In this document: positions 1-8,461 of the stretch, one piece after another
Layout: the number at the start of each line of letters is the position of its first letter
How positions within the stretch are numbered: the first letter of the stretch is position 1
NCBI GenBank assembly: GCA_947458455.1
Contig: CANGYJ010000001.1
Location: 186,001-250,000 of the forward strand
Reading direction: 5' to 3'
From: Verrucomicrobiaceae bacterium
GTDB lineage: Bacteria > Verrucomicrobiota > Verrucomicrobiia > Verrucomicrobiales > Verrucomicrobiaceae
Length of the DNA stretch: 64,000 nucleotides
Notes under the pieces: generated by a model
Told to the model about the DNA's origin: nothing
The model's input: the letters and a program-made list of their open reading frames with translations, nothing else
Database searches by the model: none
Made by a program: the position numbers and the translations under genes

Positions 1-108
1 ATCGAGAAACTCGAAGCCTCCCCCATTTCCCTCATGCCCGAAGGCATGACCGCGGGCATGAGCGACGCCGATTTGAAGGACTTCTTCGCGTATCTCATGC
101 GGAAGTGA
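1..108 (+). CDS. C-terminal tail of a cytochrome-c-like heme-binding protein (partial)
   Basis: The frame is open from the first base and gives 35 residues ending in TGA at 106-108; the 5' part lies outside the window. The tail contains SLMPEGMTAGM followed by DLKDFFAYL. Planctomycete/Verrucomicrobia-type cytochrome c domains often end this way, with a Met of the 'MPEGM' stretch as axial heme ligand and a last helix ending in 'FAYL'. The family call rests on this short end only, so it is moderate. The next gene lies on the other strand and converges with it. Confidence 0.5.
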   Translation: MEKLEASPISLMPEGMTAGMSDADLKDFFAYLMRK

Positions 109-186
109 CCAAGGAGAGGCACTCGCCAAGTGCCCCCACGCCATGCCGGGACTTGGCAAGTCCCGCTCCTTGAACGTCGCCGTTAC

Positions 187-1689
187 TCACTGCGCCCATT
201 CTTCCTCGAAGTAGCGAACGAGGGCTTGGTTGCTGAGGTGGTTGGTCTCGGTGGTGAGGCGGGCCATGTCGGGCGGAAAGCGGGGGAGTTGGGCGAGGGT
301 TTCTTCGTTGATGAAACGCAGGCCCTCCGGGAGAGAGGCGGGGGCGCTGAGTGGCTTGTGGGAGGCGAGGATGAAGCCCCATTCACCAAAGCTGGGCACG
401 AAGGTGTGATACGGCTCGGTGTGTAGACCGGAGGCTTGCAGGGTGGCATCGACACACCAAAAGGATTTTCGGGCGACGAAGGGCGAGGTGCTTTGCACGA
501 CGAGGGCGGCCTCCGGGCTCATGCTGCGGCGGAGTCGCTGGTAAAAGGTAGTGCTGTAGAGCTTGCCGAGGGAGAAATTCGACGGATCGGGGAAGTCGAT
601 GATGACGAAGTCGAAAGGACCTCTCTGCTCTCCGAGCCAGATGAAGGCATCGGCGTTCTCGACCTTGACACGGGGACTGGTGAGGGCGTTTTGATTGTGC
701 GAGGTGAGCAGTTCGTTGGTGGCAAACAGCCGCGTCATGGCTGGATCGAGATCGACGAGCGTGACGCTTTCAATGCGCGGGTAGCGCAGCACCTCGCGGG
801 CGGCCAGGCCATCGCCTCCGCCGAGGATGAGGCCGTTTTTGGCGTTCGGAAGTCGCGAGAGGCCGGGGTGCACGAGGGCTTCGTGGTAGCGATATTCGTC
901 CTTCGTGCTGAATTGCAGGTTGCTGTTGAGGTAGAGGCGCAACTCGTGCTTCGACGCGGTGAGCACGATGCGCTGGTAGGGCGTGGATTCGGCGTAGATG
1001 ACGGCGTCGGGAAAGGCGGCGATCTCGCCCCAACGGGTGATTTTTTCGCCAGAGAACATGCCGACGATCAAAATGGCCGAGACGAGGCCGCCAGTAAGCC
1101 ACAGGCCGGTTTTCTTCGGCAACTCATGCCGCAGCATGCGCAGGGTGAGGAGGCCAACGGCGGCATTGATGAGCCCAAAGAGGAAGGCGGATCTCACGAG
1201 GCCCAGATGGGGCATCAAGACGAGCGGGAACAGCAGCGAGGCGAGCAGGGCACCGATGTAATCGAAGCTAAAAACATTCGAGACGAGGTCTTTGAAGGCG
1301 AAGCGCCCCTCCAGCACGCGGAGCAGCAGCGGGATTTCGAGACCGACGAGCGCCCCGATAAGGAAGACGATGCTGTAGAGTGGGATGCGGAAAGAGATGC
1401 TCCAGCCAAACAGCAGAAACAGCAGCGCTGCGGAACATCCGCCGAGCAAGGCGATCATGAATTCCACGCGGATGAAGGTGGCGATGAGGTTCCCGGTGAA
1501 GAAGCGGGAGAACCACGAGCCCACGCCCATGGCGAAAAGATACACGCCGATGACCGTGGAAAACTGCGTCACCGAATCTCCGAGTAGGTAACTGGCGAGC
1601 GTGCCGGCGATGAGCTCATAGACCAGCCCACACGTCGCGATGGCGAAGACGGAGAGCAGGAGGAGCCAGGGCTTTGGCGGTGAAGACAT
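187..1689 (-). CDS. Membrane-anchored spermidine-synthase-like methyltransferase-fold protein
   Basis: 500 aa. The first ~215 residues are a run of hydrophobic helices (start MSSPPKPWLLL, then LVYELIAGTLASYLLGD). The C-terminal half is a polyamine-synthase Rossmann fold: GGGDG at about 290-294 binds the nucleoside substrate, the acidic VDLDP follows at about 312-316, and IDFPDPSN at about 364-371 sits where the catalytic Asp loop lies. It resembles membrane SpeE-like proteins whose true substrate is often unknown. I chose the ATG at 1689; an upstream frame extension to 1776 would overlap the start of the divergent gene and lacks hydrophobic character. No polyamine gene is adjacent. Confidence 0.8.
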   Translation of the reverse strand: MSSPPKPWLLLLSVFAIATCGLVYELIAGTLASYLLGDSVTQFSTVIGVYLFAMGVGSWFSRFFTGNLIATFIRVEFMIALLGGCSAALLFLLFGWSISFRIPLYSIVFLIGALVGLEIPLLLRVLEGRFAFKDLVSNVFSFDYIGALLASLLFPLVLMPHLGLVRSAFLFGLINAAVGLLTLRMLRHELPKKTGLWLTGGLVSAILIVGMFSGEKITRWGEIAAFPDAVIYAESTPYQRIVLTASKHELRLYLNSNLQFSTKDEYRYHEALVHPGLSRLPNAKNGLILGGGDGLAAREVLRYPRIESVTLVDLDPAMTRLFATNELLTSHNQNALTSPRVKVENADAFIWLGEQRGPFDFVIIDFPDPSNFSLGKLYSTTFYQRLRRSMSPEAALVVQSTSPFVARKSFWCVDATLQASGLHTEPYHTFVPSFGEWGFILASHKPLSAPASLPEGLRFINEETLAQLPRFPPDMARLTTETNHLSNQALVRYFEEEWAQ

Positions 1690-1710
1690 GAGGGAGGACG
1701 AAAGCGCGGA

Positions 1711-1743
1711 TTCGGCATTCGTCATTCGGGTTTCGTCATTTGC
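1711..1743. repeat. TTCGTCATTCG-type intergenic words
   Basis: The 85 bp divergent spacer holds repeated words (CATTCGTCATTCG, TTTCGTCATTTG). The same words recur in the cdsA-dxr spacer at 17311-17350. They look like a dispersed intergenic repeat. The spacer must also hold promoters for both flanking genes, but I cannot single them out. Confidence 0.45.
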
Positions 1744-1774
1744 TGACCTGGGGTGGCTGGCTAGTGATCTAGCC

Positions 1775-2461
1775 ATGTGCGTTCCAGACGAGCATCTTTC
1801 CTCCCGCCGTGTTTTGAAATCGCGTGATCAAGCGTGGGCCAAGGCTTTGGCGGGCTTCTGTGTGCGTCTCGGGCTGCCGCCGAATGTGATTTCGATCTTC
1901 AGCATGGTGTTTGCCGCCGGCGCTTGGTGGATCTTCATGCATGCAGGGGACCAGACCGGGCCGTGGATCATCGCCTCGTGGCTCGGTGCCATTGCCTGCA
2001 TGCAGATGCGGCTCGTGTGCAATCTGCTCGATGGCATGGTGGCGGTGGAAGGCGGGAAAGGCTCGCCCGCTGGAGTGATTTACAACGATGCACCCGACCG
2101 GCTGGCGGATGTGCTGATCTTGGTCGGTGCGGGTTACAGCGGGGTGGGGGAGCCGGGCGTGGTGAAGCTCTTCGACATGATCCCGCTGGGCTGGTGCGCT
2201 GCCTGCACGGCGATGGGCACGGCTTATGTGCGCACTTTGGGGGCGGCGTTGACGGGAACGCATGATTTTCGTGGCCCTATGGCGAAGCAGCATCGCATGG
2301 CGGTTCTCACAGTCGGCTCGCTCATCGAGCTGGGCCAGCATCTGGTTCAAATGGAACGCTGGGGAATTAAGCTGGCGCTGACGGTGATTTTTCTCGGCGG
2401 CCTGCTCACCTGCTGGCGGCGCCTGGTCGTGATGAATGCCACATTGATGAAAAAAGAATGA
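1775..2461 (+). CDS. CDP-alcohol phosphatidyltransferase family protein
   Basis: 228 aa integral membrane protein. It carries the family's metal-binding signature: LLDGMVAVEGG, then PAGVIYND, then APDRLAD, which supplies the spaced aspartates (DG...D..D...D) that bind the CDP-alcohol. Such enzymes transfer a phosphatidyl or similar group from a CDP-alcohol in the inner membrane; the acceptor cannot be told from sequence. ATG 1775 was chosen because the upstream in-frame residues (from 1640) lie inside the divergent gene and are not family-like. Hydrophobic helices follow the motif to the C-terminus. Confidence 0.85.
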   Translation: MCVPDEHLSSRRVLKSRDQAWAKALAGFCVRLGLPPNVISIFSMVFAAGAWWIFMHAGDQTGPWIIASWLGAIACMQMRLVCNLLDGMVAVEGGKGSPAGVIYNDAPDRLADVLILVGAGYSGVGEPGVVKLFDMIPLGWCAACTAMGTAYVRTLGAALTGTHDFRGPMAKQHRMAVLTVGSLIELGQHLVQMERWGIKLALTVIFLGGLLTCWRRLVVMNATLMKKE

Positions 2462-2516
2462 AATAAAATGGCGGCGAATGCATCTTAGCGAAGCGCGAAC
2501 GCGCCACATCCATCCC

Positions 2517-2945
2517 ATGAAAAAGATTGTCACCCTCCTCCTCGCCGCTCTCACCGCCTCCGCTCTTGCGAGCGATTTCCCGAAGGGCAGCCCAGCCTTC
2601 AAAACCAGCGCCACCGAGGCCATCGCCGCTGGCAAAGCCGAAGGCAAGCCGGTCATCCTCGTCTTCTCGGCCTCTTGGTGCCCACCTTGCCAGATGATGA
2701 AAAAGGAAGTCTATCCCAGCCAGCAAGTGAAGGGCTATCACGACCAGTTCATTTGGGCCTATCTGGACGTGGATGAAGACTCCAATAGCAAAGCGGCGAC
2801 CAAGGCGGGTGTGAACGGCATCCCCCACATCCAGATCCTGAGCCCCGAGGGCAAGGAAGTGGCGAAGCAGGTGGGCAGCTCTGCTCCGGAGGATTTTGCC
2901 AAGAAACTCAAAGGCGTGCTTGCCAAGACCAAGAAGGCGGAGTGA
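2517..2945 (+). CDS. Secreted thioredoxin-like protein (WCPPC)
   Basis: 142 aa. It starts with a signal peptide (MKKIVTLLLAALTASALAS), followed by a thioredoxin fold with redox motif SASWCPPCQMM and the cis-Pro region GIPHIQIL. It is likely a periplasmic or exported thiol-disulfide protein. The Lys-rich C-terminus is typical. ATG 2517 is preferred over an upstream in-frame ATG (2478) because it places the signal peptide at the N-terminus. A DsbD-type reductant donor gene lies 1.4 kb downstream on the same strand and could recharge it; that link is inference. Confidence 0.85.
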   Translation: MKKIVTLLLAALTASALASDFPKGSPAFKTSATEAIAAGKAEGKPVILVFSASWCPPCQMMKKEVYPSQQVKGYHDQFIWAYLDVDEDSNSKAATKAGVNGIPHIQILSPEGKEVAKQVGSSAPEDFAKKLKGVLAKTKKAE

Positions 2946-2976
2946 TCTCCGTTTAGAGCATCGATTTTATCGTGAG

Positions 2977-3004
2977 GAGGTCAGGGTGGTCCCACCTTGA
3001 CCTC
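2977..3004 (+). terminator. Stem-loop after the thioredoxin-like gene
   Basis: GAGGTCAGGGTGG (2977-2989) pairs with CCACCTTGACCTC (2992-3004), with one mismatch and a 2-nt gap. It lies 31 bp after the stop codon. Only a weak pyrimidine tract (TTCTC) follows, so it may be a weak terminator or an mRNA 3' stabiliser. Confidence 0.45.
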
Positions 3005-3057
3005 TTCTCGTATCCACCGATCTCCACGCCCCTCTCCACGCCCCTCTCCAACCGACC

Positions 3058-3942
3058 ATGAAACGCCGTTCCTTCCTCGCCGCTGCCGCTTCCGTTCTTG
3101 CTGTCACGCGTCTCGATGCCCAAAACATCGCCAAAGCCGCCGCTGATCCCGCCTACAAGATCAAGAACCATGGCATCAAGCACACGCTGATGGGCTGGTG
3201 CTGGAAGCCGATGGATACGCTGGAACTGGCCAAACATGCGAAGGAGATCGGCCTGGTCGGCATTGAGGGCATTGATTCAAAATTCTACCCGGAGGTGAAA
3301 AAGCTGGGCTTGGACATCTCCCTCGTCGGCAGCCACGGCTTTGCCAAAGGTCCCTGCAATCCCGCCTTCCATGACGAGGTGGTCACGAAGCTCACCGAAT
3401 CGATCAATCTCGCCGCTGATGTGGGCTGCAAAAAAGTCATCACCTTCACCGGCATGAAATTCGACGGCATGGATCGTGACAAGGCCATCGACGCCTGCCT
3501 CAGCACCTGGAAGGAAGTGCTGCCCCTGGCGGAGAAAAAGGGCGTCACGCTTGTTTTGGAGCATCTGAACTCCCGCGACAGTTCCCACCCGATGAAAGGC
3601 CATCCGGGTTACTTCGGCGATGACGTCGATTTCTGCGTCGATCTGATCAAAAACATCGGCAGTCCGCACTTCAAGCTGCTCTTCGACATCTACCATGTGA
3701 GCATCATGAATGGCGACATCATCCGCCGCCTGCGCCAGCATGCCGAATACATCGGTCACCTGCACACGGCGGGCAATCCGGGCCGCTGCGAACTCGACGA
3801 GCATCAGGAGATCAATTATCCCGCCGTCATGCAGGCGGTGTTGGAGATCGGCTATCACGACTTCGTCGCGCATGAATTCATCCCCACCTGGGACGATCCC
3901 ATCCTCGCCCTCCGCCATGCGGCGATGGTGTGTGATGTGTGA
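3058..3942 (+). CDS. Exported sugar isomerase/epimerase-like TIM barrel (hydroxypyruvate isomerase-like)
   Basis: 294 aa. The N-terminus MKRRSFLAAAASVLAV looks like a Tat or Sec signal. The body fits the xylose-isomerase-like TIM barrel (Hyi/IolE group): LVLEHLNSRDSSHPMKGH holds the first metal Glu, LLFDIYHVSIMNGD the Asp/His pair, and FVAHEFIPTWDDP the last Glu. Typical members interconvert hydroxypyruvate and tartronate semialdehyde or related sugars; exported copies are common in this phylum and their substrates are unknown. The length matches the family plus signal. Confidence 0.8.
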   Translation: MKRRSFLAAAASVLAVTRLDAQNIAKAAADPAYKIKNHGIKHTLMGWCWKPMDTLELAKHAKEIGLVGIEGIDSKFYPEVKKLGLDISLVGSHGFAKGPCNPAFHDEVVTKLTESINLAADVGCKKVITFTGMKFDGMDRDKAIDACLSTWKEVLPLAEKKGVTLVLEHLNSRDSSHPMKGHPGYFGDDVDFCVDLIKNIGSPHFKLLFDIYHVSIMNGDIIRRLRQHAEYIGHLHTAGNPGRCELDEHQEINYPAVMQAVLEIGYHDFVAHEFIPTWDDPILALRHAAMVCDV

Positions 3943-3957
3943 GGCTTAATGAATTTA

Positions 3958-4012
3958 GAACGGGTTTTCCAACCCGTTCGGCTCGGGGAATGAACAGGTT
4001 AAAAACCTGTTC
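3958..4012. repeat. Pair of related REP-like hairpins
   Basis: Two perfect stem-loops sit in 55 bp: arms GAACGGGTT (3958-3966) and AACCCGTTC (3971-3979) with a 4-nt loop, then arms GAACAGGTT (3992-4000) and AACCTGTTC (4004-4012) with a 3-nt loop. The stems differ by one base pair with the matching change in both arms, so pairing is kept. They resemble the GAACC...GGTTC hairpins of the array at 39.2-40.3 kb. Confidence 0.7.
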
Positions 4013-4060
4013 CACTTTCTTCGATCTTGAAGGCGAGCCTGTTCCGTGGAGAGTCGCGGC

Positions 4061-4300
4061 ATGGACACTCTCCCCAAGATCTATGATAAACAGCCCGTCG
4101 CCCTCGAACTTCCTGCCGGAGACCACTGGTGGTGCGCCTGCGGTTTGAGCGGGCATCAGCCGAGCTGTGATGGTTCTCACAAAGGCACCGGCCTGGGGCC
4201 GAAGAAGTTCACGCTCAGCGAGCCGAAGAAGGTTTGGCTGTGCAATTGCAAGCAGTCCAAGAACCCGCCCTTCTGCGACGGTTCGCACAAAGCGCTCTGA
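4061..4300 (+). CDS. Double CDGSH iron-sulfur protein
   Basis: 79 aa. It contains two CDGSH iron-sulfur motifs: CACGLSGHQPSCDGSH and CNCKQSKNPPFCDGSH. Each supplies the three Cys and one His that ligate a labile 2Fe-2S cluster. Two motifs in one short chain is the arrangement of the CISD3-like bacterial group, which acts as a soluble electron carrier or cluster-transfer protein. ATG 4061 places the first motif about 20 residues in; the alternative ATG at 4046 adds only five residues. It stands just upstream of dsbD, which also handles electron flow. Confidence 0.9.
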   Translation: MDTLPKIYDKQPVALELPAGDHWWCACGLSGHQPSCDGSHKGTGLGPKKFTLSEPKKVWLCNCKQSKNPPFCDGSHKAL

Positions 4301-4360
4301 GGCCGGAGTGATTCGCAGGAATAATTCGCCTTCGGCGTTCTCCTACGCTCAACCATCCCC

Positions 4361-6181
4361 ATGACCTTGCTCCGCCTGACCCTCGCCTCCTTGCTCGCTT
4401 TTGCTGGCCTGGCCTTTTCGCAAAATTTCGGCCTCACCGTGCCGGGAGAGAAAAAAGAAAGCGTTTCGGTGTCGCTGGTGAGCGAGCTGAAGGCGGTGGC
4501 GCCGGAGAAACCTTTCCGCGTGGCGGTGAGGCTCGTGCATGAGCCGCACTTTCATACCTACGGCAAGGTCATCGCCAAAGGCGTGACGGGCAAGCCGACC
4601 AAACTCGTGTGGACACTGCCGGAGGGCTGGACCGCCGAGGACATGGAGTGGCCGGCGACGACCTCGTTTGAGTCCTTCGGCGTCAAAGCGGATGGCTATG
4701 AAGGCACGGTGCATCTTCCCGCCAAGATCACGCCCCCTGTCAATGTCGCGGTCGGAGGCAATGTGAGTCTCCAGGTGAAGGTGGACGGCCTCGTGTGTGA
4801 TGACAAAAGCTGCCTTCCATTCAAAAAAGATACCTCGCTGAGTGTTGCCATCGCCGCGACAGCGCAGGCGGATGAGGCGGTGAAGGAGGTGTTTCCTGCT
4901 TTGCCTGCTGCGGAGGCTCCAACGGTCGAAAAGGCCACCGTGAAGGTCGAAACGGATGAGCCGCCGACCTTTCTGTTCTTGATGCTCTCGGCCTTCATCG
5001 GCGGTTTGATCCTCAACATCATGCCCTGCGTGTTTCCGGTGCTTGGCATCAAGGTGGTCAGCATTGTGCAGCAGGCTGGCGAGGACCGGAAGCAGGTGGT
5101 GATGCACGGGCTGATCTACACGCTGGGCATCTTGTTCTCGTTTTGGGTGCTCGGCGGCCTCGTGGTGGCTCTCGGCAAGGCCTGGGGTTTCCAGCTTCAA
5201 TCGGCGGGCTTTAATTTCAGTCTCGCGGCTTTCTTCCTGATCTTCGGCCTGAACATGGCGGGCGTGTTTGAGATCGGTGTCTCCGCTGTGGGCGTGGGGC
5301 AGAATCTTCAAACGAAGCACGGCCTCGGCGGCTCGTTCTTCTCCGGTCTGCTCGCCACGGTGGTTTCCACGCCATGCTCCGCGCCGTTCCTCGGCACGGC
5401 GCTTGGTTTCGCGGTGAAATTGCCCGCTGCGGAGGCGATGCTGCTCTTCAGCCTCATCGGCCTCGGTCTAGCGAGTCCCTTCCTTCTGCTCTCCGCCTTT
5501 CCTTCGCTGGTGAAATTGCTGCCGCGTCCGGGAGCGTGGATGGAGAGCTTCAAGCAAGGCATGTCGTTTCTGCTTTTCGGCACCGTCGTTTACATGCTGT
5601 GGGTGCTCACCGCGATGGTGGAAGGTCTGCCGCTGCTGTGGGTCATGCTGGCGCTGGTGCTTATTGCCATGGCCTGCTGGGTTTATGGTCGCTGGTCACT
5701 CCCACACAAGCCCGCTGGCACACGCGTGAAGGCGGTCATCGTTTCACTTGCGCTGATGACAGGCGGTGTGGTGCTCGGCTGGCCACCGAAGATGGAGAAG
5801 CAAGGTCACGGCGGGGTGATTCATGAGTTTGGCCTCGACTGGCAGCCCTGGAGCGAGGCGAAGGTGAAGGAACTGCTCGCGGCCGGAAAGCCGGTGTACA
5901 TCGACTACACGGCCAAATGGTGCCTCACCTGCCAGGTGAACAAGCGGGTGTATTCCAATGCCCCTTTGCAGGAGCTCTTCAAAAAGCATGAGGTGGTGAC
6001 GATGCGTGCCGATTTCACCAATGAAGAGCCTGAAATTAAAAAGTCCTTCGAAGCGCTCGGCAAAGGCGCGGTGCCGGTGAATGTGCTGCACATTCCAGGC
6101 AAGCCAGAGCCGGTACTCCTGCCGGAATTGCTCTCGGTCGATAACATGACTTCGGCTCTCAACCAGATTCCTGCCCGCTGA
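4361..6181 (+). CDS. dsbD: Thiol:disulfide interchange protein DsbD
   Basis: 606 aa. A signal peptide (MTLLRLTLASLLAFAGLAFS) is followed by a periplasmic domain with a Cys pair (VCDDKSC, about residue 147), a multi-helix membrane domain with the two redox Cys (IMPCVFPVLG about 223; STPCSAPFLG about 339), and a C-terminal thioredoxin domain with KWCLTC at about 519-524. This is the standard three-module relay that moves electrons from cytoplasmic thioredoxin to periplasmic targets. Its stop codon overlaps the next start by one base (TGATG), so the following gene is probably translated together with it. Confidence 0.93.
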   Translation: MTLLRLTLASLLAFAGLAFSQNFGLTVPGEKKESVSVSLVSELKAVAPEKPFRVAVRLVHEPHFHTYGKVIAKGVTGKPTKLVWTLPEGWTAEDMEWPATTSFESFGVKADGYEGTVHLPAKITPPVNVAVGGNVSLQVKVDGLVCDDKSCLPFKKDTSLSVAIAATAQADEAVKEVFPALPAAEAPTVEKATVKVETDEPPTFLFLMLSAFIGGLILNIMPCVFPVLGIKVVSIVQQAGEDRKQVVMHGLIYTLGILFSFWVLGGLVVALGKAWGFQLQSAGFNFSLAAFFLIFGLNMAGVFEIGVSAVGVGQNLQTKHGLGGSFFSGLLATVVSTPCSAPFLGTALGFAVKLPAAEAMLLFSLIGLGLASPFLLLSAFPSLVKLLPRPGAWMESFKQGMSFLLFGTVVYMLWVLTAMVEGLPLLWVMLALVLIAMACWVYGRWSLPHKPAGTRVKAVIVSLALMTGGVVLGWPPKMEKQGHGGVIHEFGLDWQPWSEAKVKELLAAGKPVYIDYTAKWCLTCQVNKRVYSNAPLQELFKKHEVVTMRADFTNEEPEIKKSFEALGKGAVPVNVLHIPGKPEPVLLPELLSVDNMTSALNQIPAR

Positions 6182-6801
6182 TGCGTCGTCGCAGTGCCAT
6201 CTTCGCTTCGCTTTTTGCCGTCTTTGCTTTCGGCGAGGAGGCCCCGCGAAAGCGTGAGACGCTCCTGATGCTGCCAGAGCCTTTTGCCTTGAGAAATGCG
6301 CTCTCAATCGTGCCTGTGGGTGCTAAGCAAACGGTGCTCACCCCGGCTCGTGAGAAGGTGGGCACGCCTGGAAGCATCGAAGCCTATCCAGTGGAAGATT
6401 TTGCCACGCTGGGCCTGAGCGCAGAAACCTTCGCGAAACGGGCTGCGGCTGCGGCGGACAAGCGCCTCGCCACCCTGAAGCCTGACATCATTCGCGATGA
6501 GCAGGGGCGCGTGCTCTACGCCGTCTATCGAGGCGAGTCGGAGCAGTTCGCCTCGCTGTTAGTGGCTCCATCTTTGACAAAGCTGTTTGAGCCAATGTTG
6601 GGCAAGGAGCTGTGGGCGGCCCTGCCGGATCGTCATGCGCTATATATCTTCCCGGCGCAGTCCGCCATGCTGGAGGAGTTCAGCCCGGATCTCGCCAGCC
6701 GTTATATGGAGGAGCCTTTTGCGGCGAGCGGAGAGATCTTCTCGCTGAAGTCTGGTGAGGAGCCGAGAGTCATCGCCTCTTTTGCGGGTGAGCCGCGGTG
6801 A
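6181..6801 (+). CDS. Hypothetical exported protein coupled to dsbD
   Basis: 206 aa, not recognised. It has a short hydrophobic N-terminus (SAIFASLFAVFAFGEE) that fits a signal peptide, then a soluble region with no Cys and no motif I can name. It holds segments such as RVLYAVYRGESEQFASLLVAP and a late stretch ALYIFPAQSAMLEEFSPDL. It begins on the last base of the dsbD stop codon, so it is co-transcribed and likely exported. Confidence 0.75.
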   Translation: MRRRSAIFASLFAVFAFGEEAPRKRETLLMLPEPFALRNALSIVPVGAKQTVLTPAREKVGTPGSIEAYPVEDFATLGLSAETFAKRAAAAADKRLATLKPDIIRDEQGRVLYAVYRGESEQFASLLVAPSLTKLFEPMLGKELWAALPDRHALYIFPAQSAMLEEFSPDLASRYMEEPFAASGEIFSLKSGEEPRVIASFAGEPR

Positions 6802-6839
6802 GCATCGTGAGGGTTGACGCCATCGCCGCTTTTTGAACA

Positions 6840-8420
6840 ATGGACGTCATGAGTGAAGATGTTGTCGTTAAATTGCCTGCCAGCGCGGAGGTCTCGTGGT
6901 TTTCGAGATTGGATGCCTGGCTGGATGCGAGGTCGCAGGAGCTGCGGCTGACGCGTTTTATGCTGCTGAGGTTCACCGGGTTGGTGTGGTTCGTGGCGTT
7001 CCTTTCGGCGGCGCAGCAATTCATTCCGTTGATCGGGCATAATGGGCTGCTGCCAGCCGATTTGATGGTGAAACGGGTGCTGGAGCGTTTTGAGGGCCCG
7101 TGGGCGGTGTTTTGGGAGGCTCCGTCGATTTTCTGGTTTCATTGCAGCGACACGGTGATCCAGGTGGTGACCTGGGCAGGCGTGGTGATCTCGTTTTTGG
7201 TGCTCTGCGGGTATGCCAATGCGATCATGATGTTCGTGCTGTGGGCATTGTATCTGTCCCTGCTGCCCATCGGGCAGGAATGGCTGTCGTATGGCTGGGA
7301 TATTCAAATCCTCGAAACGGGCTTTCTAGGCATGATGCTGTGCCCGCTGCTCGATCCGCGACCGTTTCCCAAACGGGCACCGCCGGTGCTCATCATCTGG
7401 CTGTATCGCTGGCTGATCTTTCGCATCATGCTTGGTGCGGGACTGATCAAATGGCGGGGCGATACCTGCTGGCGGGATCTCACCGCGCTTTACTACCACT
7501 ACGAAACGCAGCCGGTGCCGAATCCGCTGAGCTCTTTCCTTCATGCGATGCCGAAGTGGTTTCATCATGCGGGTGTGGCCTGGAATCACATCGTGGAGCT
7601 TATCGTTCCATGGTTTGGTTTTATCGGAAGATGGCCGCGGCATATCGCCGGGTTCCTGATGACGAGCTTTATGGTGATCCTCATCGTGAGCGGGAATCTT
7701 TCCTTCCTGAACTGGCTCACCATCATTCCGGCGCTTGCCTGCTTTGATGACGCGTTCTGGCGCCGGGTGCTGCCCAAATTCATCGTGAAAGCCGCTGATC
7801 GGTCTGCGGAAGGTGCATCCAAGACGCCGGTGAGCCACTGGATGACCTCGCTGCTTTACGCGGGCGTGGTGGCGTGGCTGAGCATCGGACCGGTGAAGAA
7901 TCTGATCTCCTCCGAGCAGGCCATGAACACCTCCTTTGACCGCCTGCACCTCGTGAACACCTACGGCGCCTTTGGCACGGTGGACCGCGAGCGCTTCGAA
8001 CTCGTCTTCCAGGGCACGAACAGCCAAGTGGCCGATCTCATGGCCGACTGGCAGGACTACGAATTCAAAGCGAAACCGACTGATCCGATGCGTCGCCCAG
8101 TCATCATCTCGCCGTATCATTATCGTCTCGATTGGGCCGCGTGGTATCCCTGGCATCGCGTGCCGGGCCGCAACGAATGGGTGCCGAATTTCCTGTGGAA
8201 GCTCCTGCACAACGATCCCGGCACGCTGAGCCTGCTAGAGCGAAATCCTTTTCCGAATGCCCCGCCGAAATTCGTCCGCGTGCTCGTCTATCGCTACCGC
8301 TTTGCCTCGGAAGGCCCAGCCTGGTGGACGCGTGAACGCGAGGGCACGCACATCTATCCCTTATCGAAGGACAGCCCGCAGCTTCAACGCGTGGTGAGGG
8401 ATGCTGGGTGGCTGAGGTGA
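6840..8420 (+). CDS. Lipase maturation factor family (LMF1-like) membrane protein
   Basis: 526 aa polytopic membrane protein. Landmarks of the LMF1 family are present in order: a first membrane helix after LRLTRFMLLRF, GHNGLLPA, the block GAGLIKWRGDTCWRDLTAL with YYHYETQPVPNPLS, FVAFLS and a long C-terminal soluble part (FGTVDRERFELVFQGT, WAAWYPWHRVP). In animals LMF1 helps secreted lipases fold in the ER; the role in bacteria is not known. An alternative ATG three codons in (6849) is possible. The neighbouring redox and exported genes suggest a cell-envelope role, but that is inference. Confidence 0.85.
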   Translation: MDVMSEDVVVKLPASAEVSWFSRLDAWLDARSQELRLTRFMLLRFTGLVWFVAFLSAAQQFIPLIGHNGLLPADLMVKRVLERFEGPWAVFWEAPSIFWFHCSDTVIQVVTWAGVVISFLVLCGYANAIMMFVLWALYLSLLPIGQEWLSYGWDIQILETGFLGMMLCPLLDPRPFPKRAPPVLIIWLYRWLIFRIMLGAGLIKWRGDTCWRDLTALYYHYETQPVPNPLSSFLHAMPKWFHHAGVAWNHIVELIVPWFGFIGRWPRHIAGFLMTSFMVILIVSGNLSFLNWLTIIPALACFDDAFWRRVLPKFIVKAADRSAEGASKTPVSHWMTSLLYAGVVAWLSIGPVKNLISSEQAMNTSFDRLHLVNTYGAFGTVDRERFELVFQGTNSQVADLMADWQDYEFKAKPTDPMRRPVIISPYHYRLDWAAWYPWHRVPGRNEWVPNFLWKLLHNDPGTLSLLERNPFPNAPPKFVRVLVYRYRFASEGPAWWTREREGTHIYPLSKDSPQLQRVVRDAGWLR

Positions 8421-8461
8421 CTACCGCCAGCAGGTAAAAAAAGGCCGTGACCTGATGAGGA

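Noticed and set aside
436-1587. 383-codon plus-strand frame opposite the SpeE-like gene
   Set aside because: Charged, repetitive translation without hydrophobic core or motif; shadow of the minus-strand gene.
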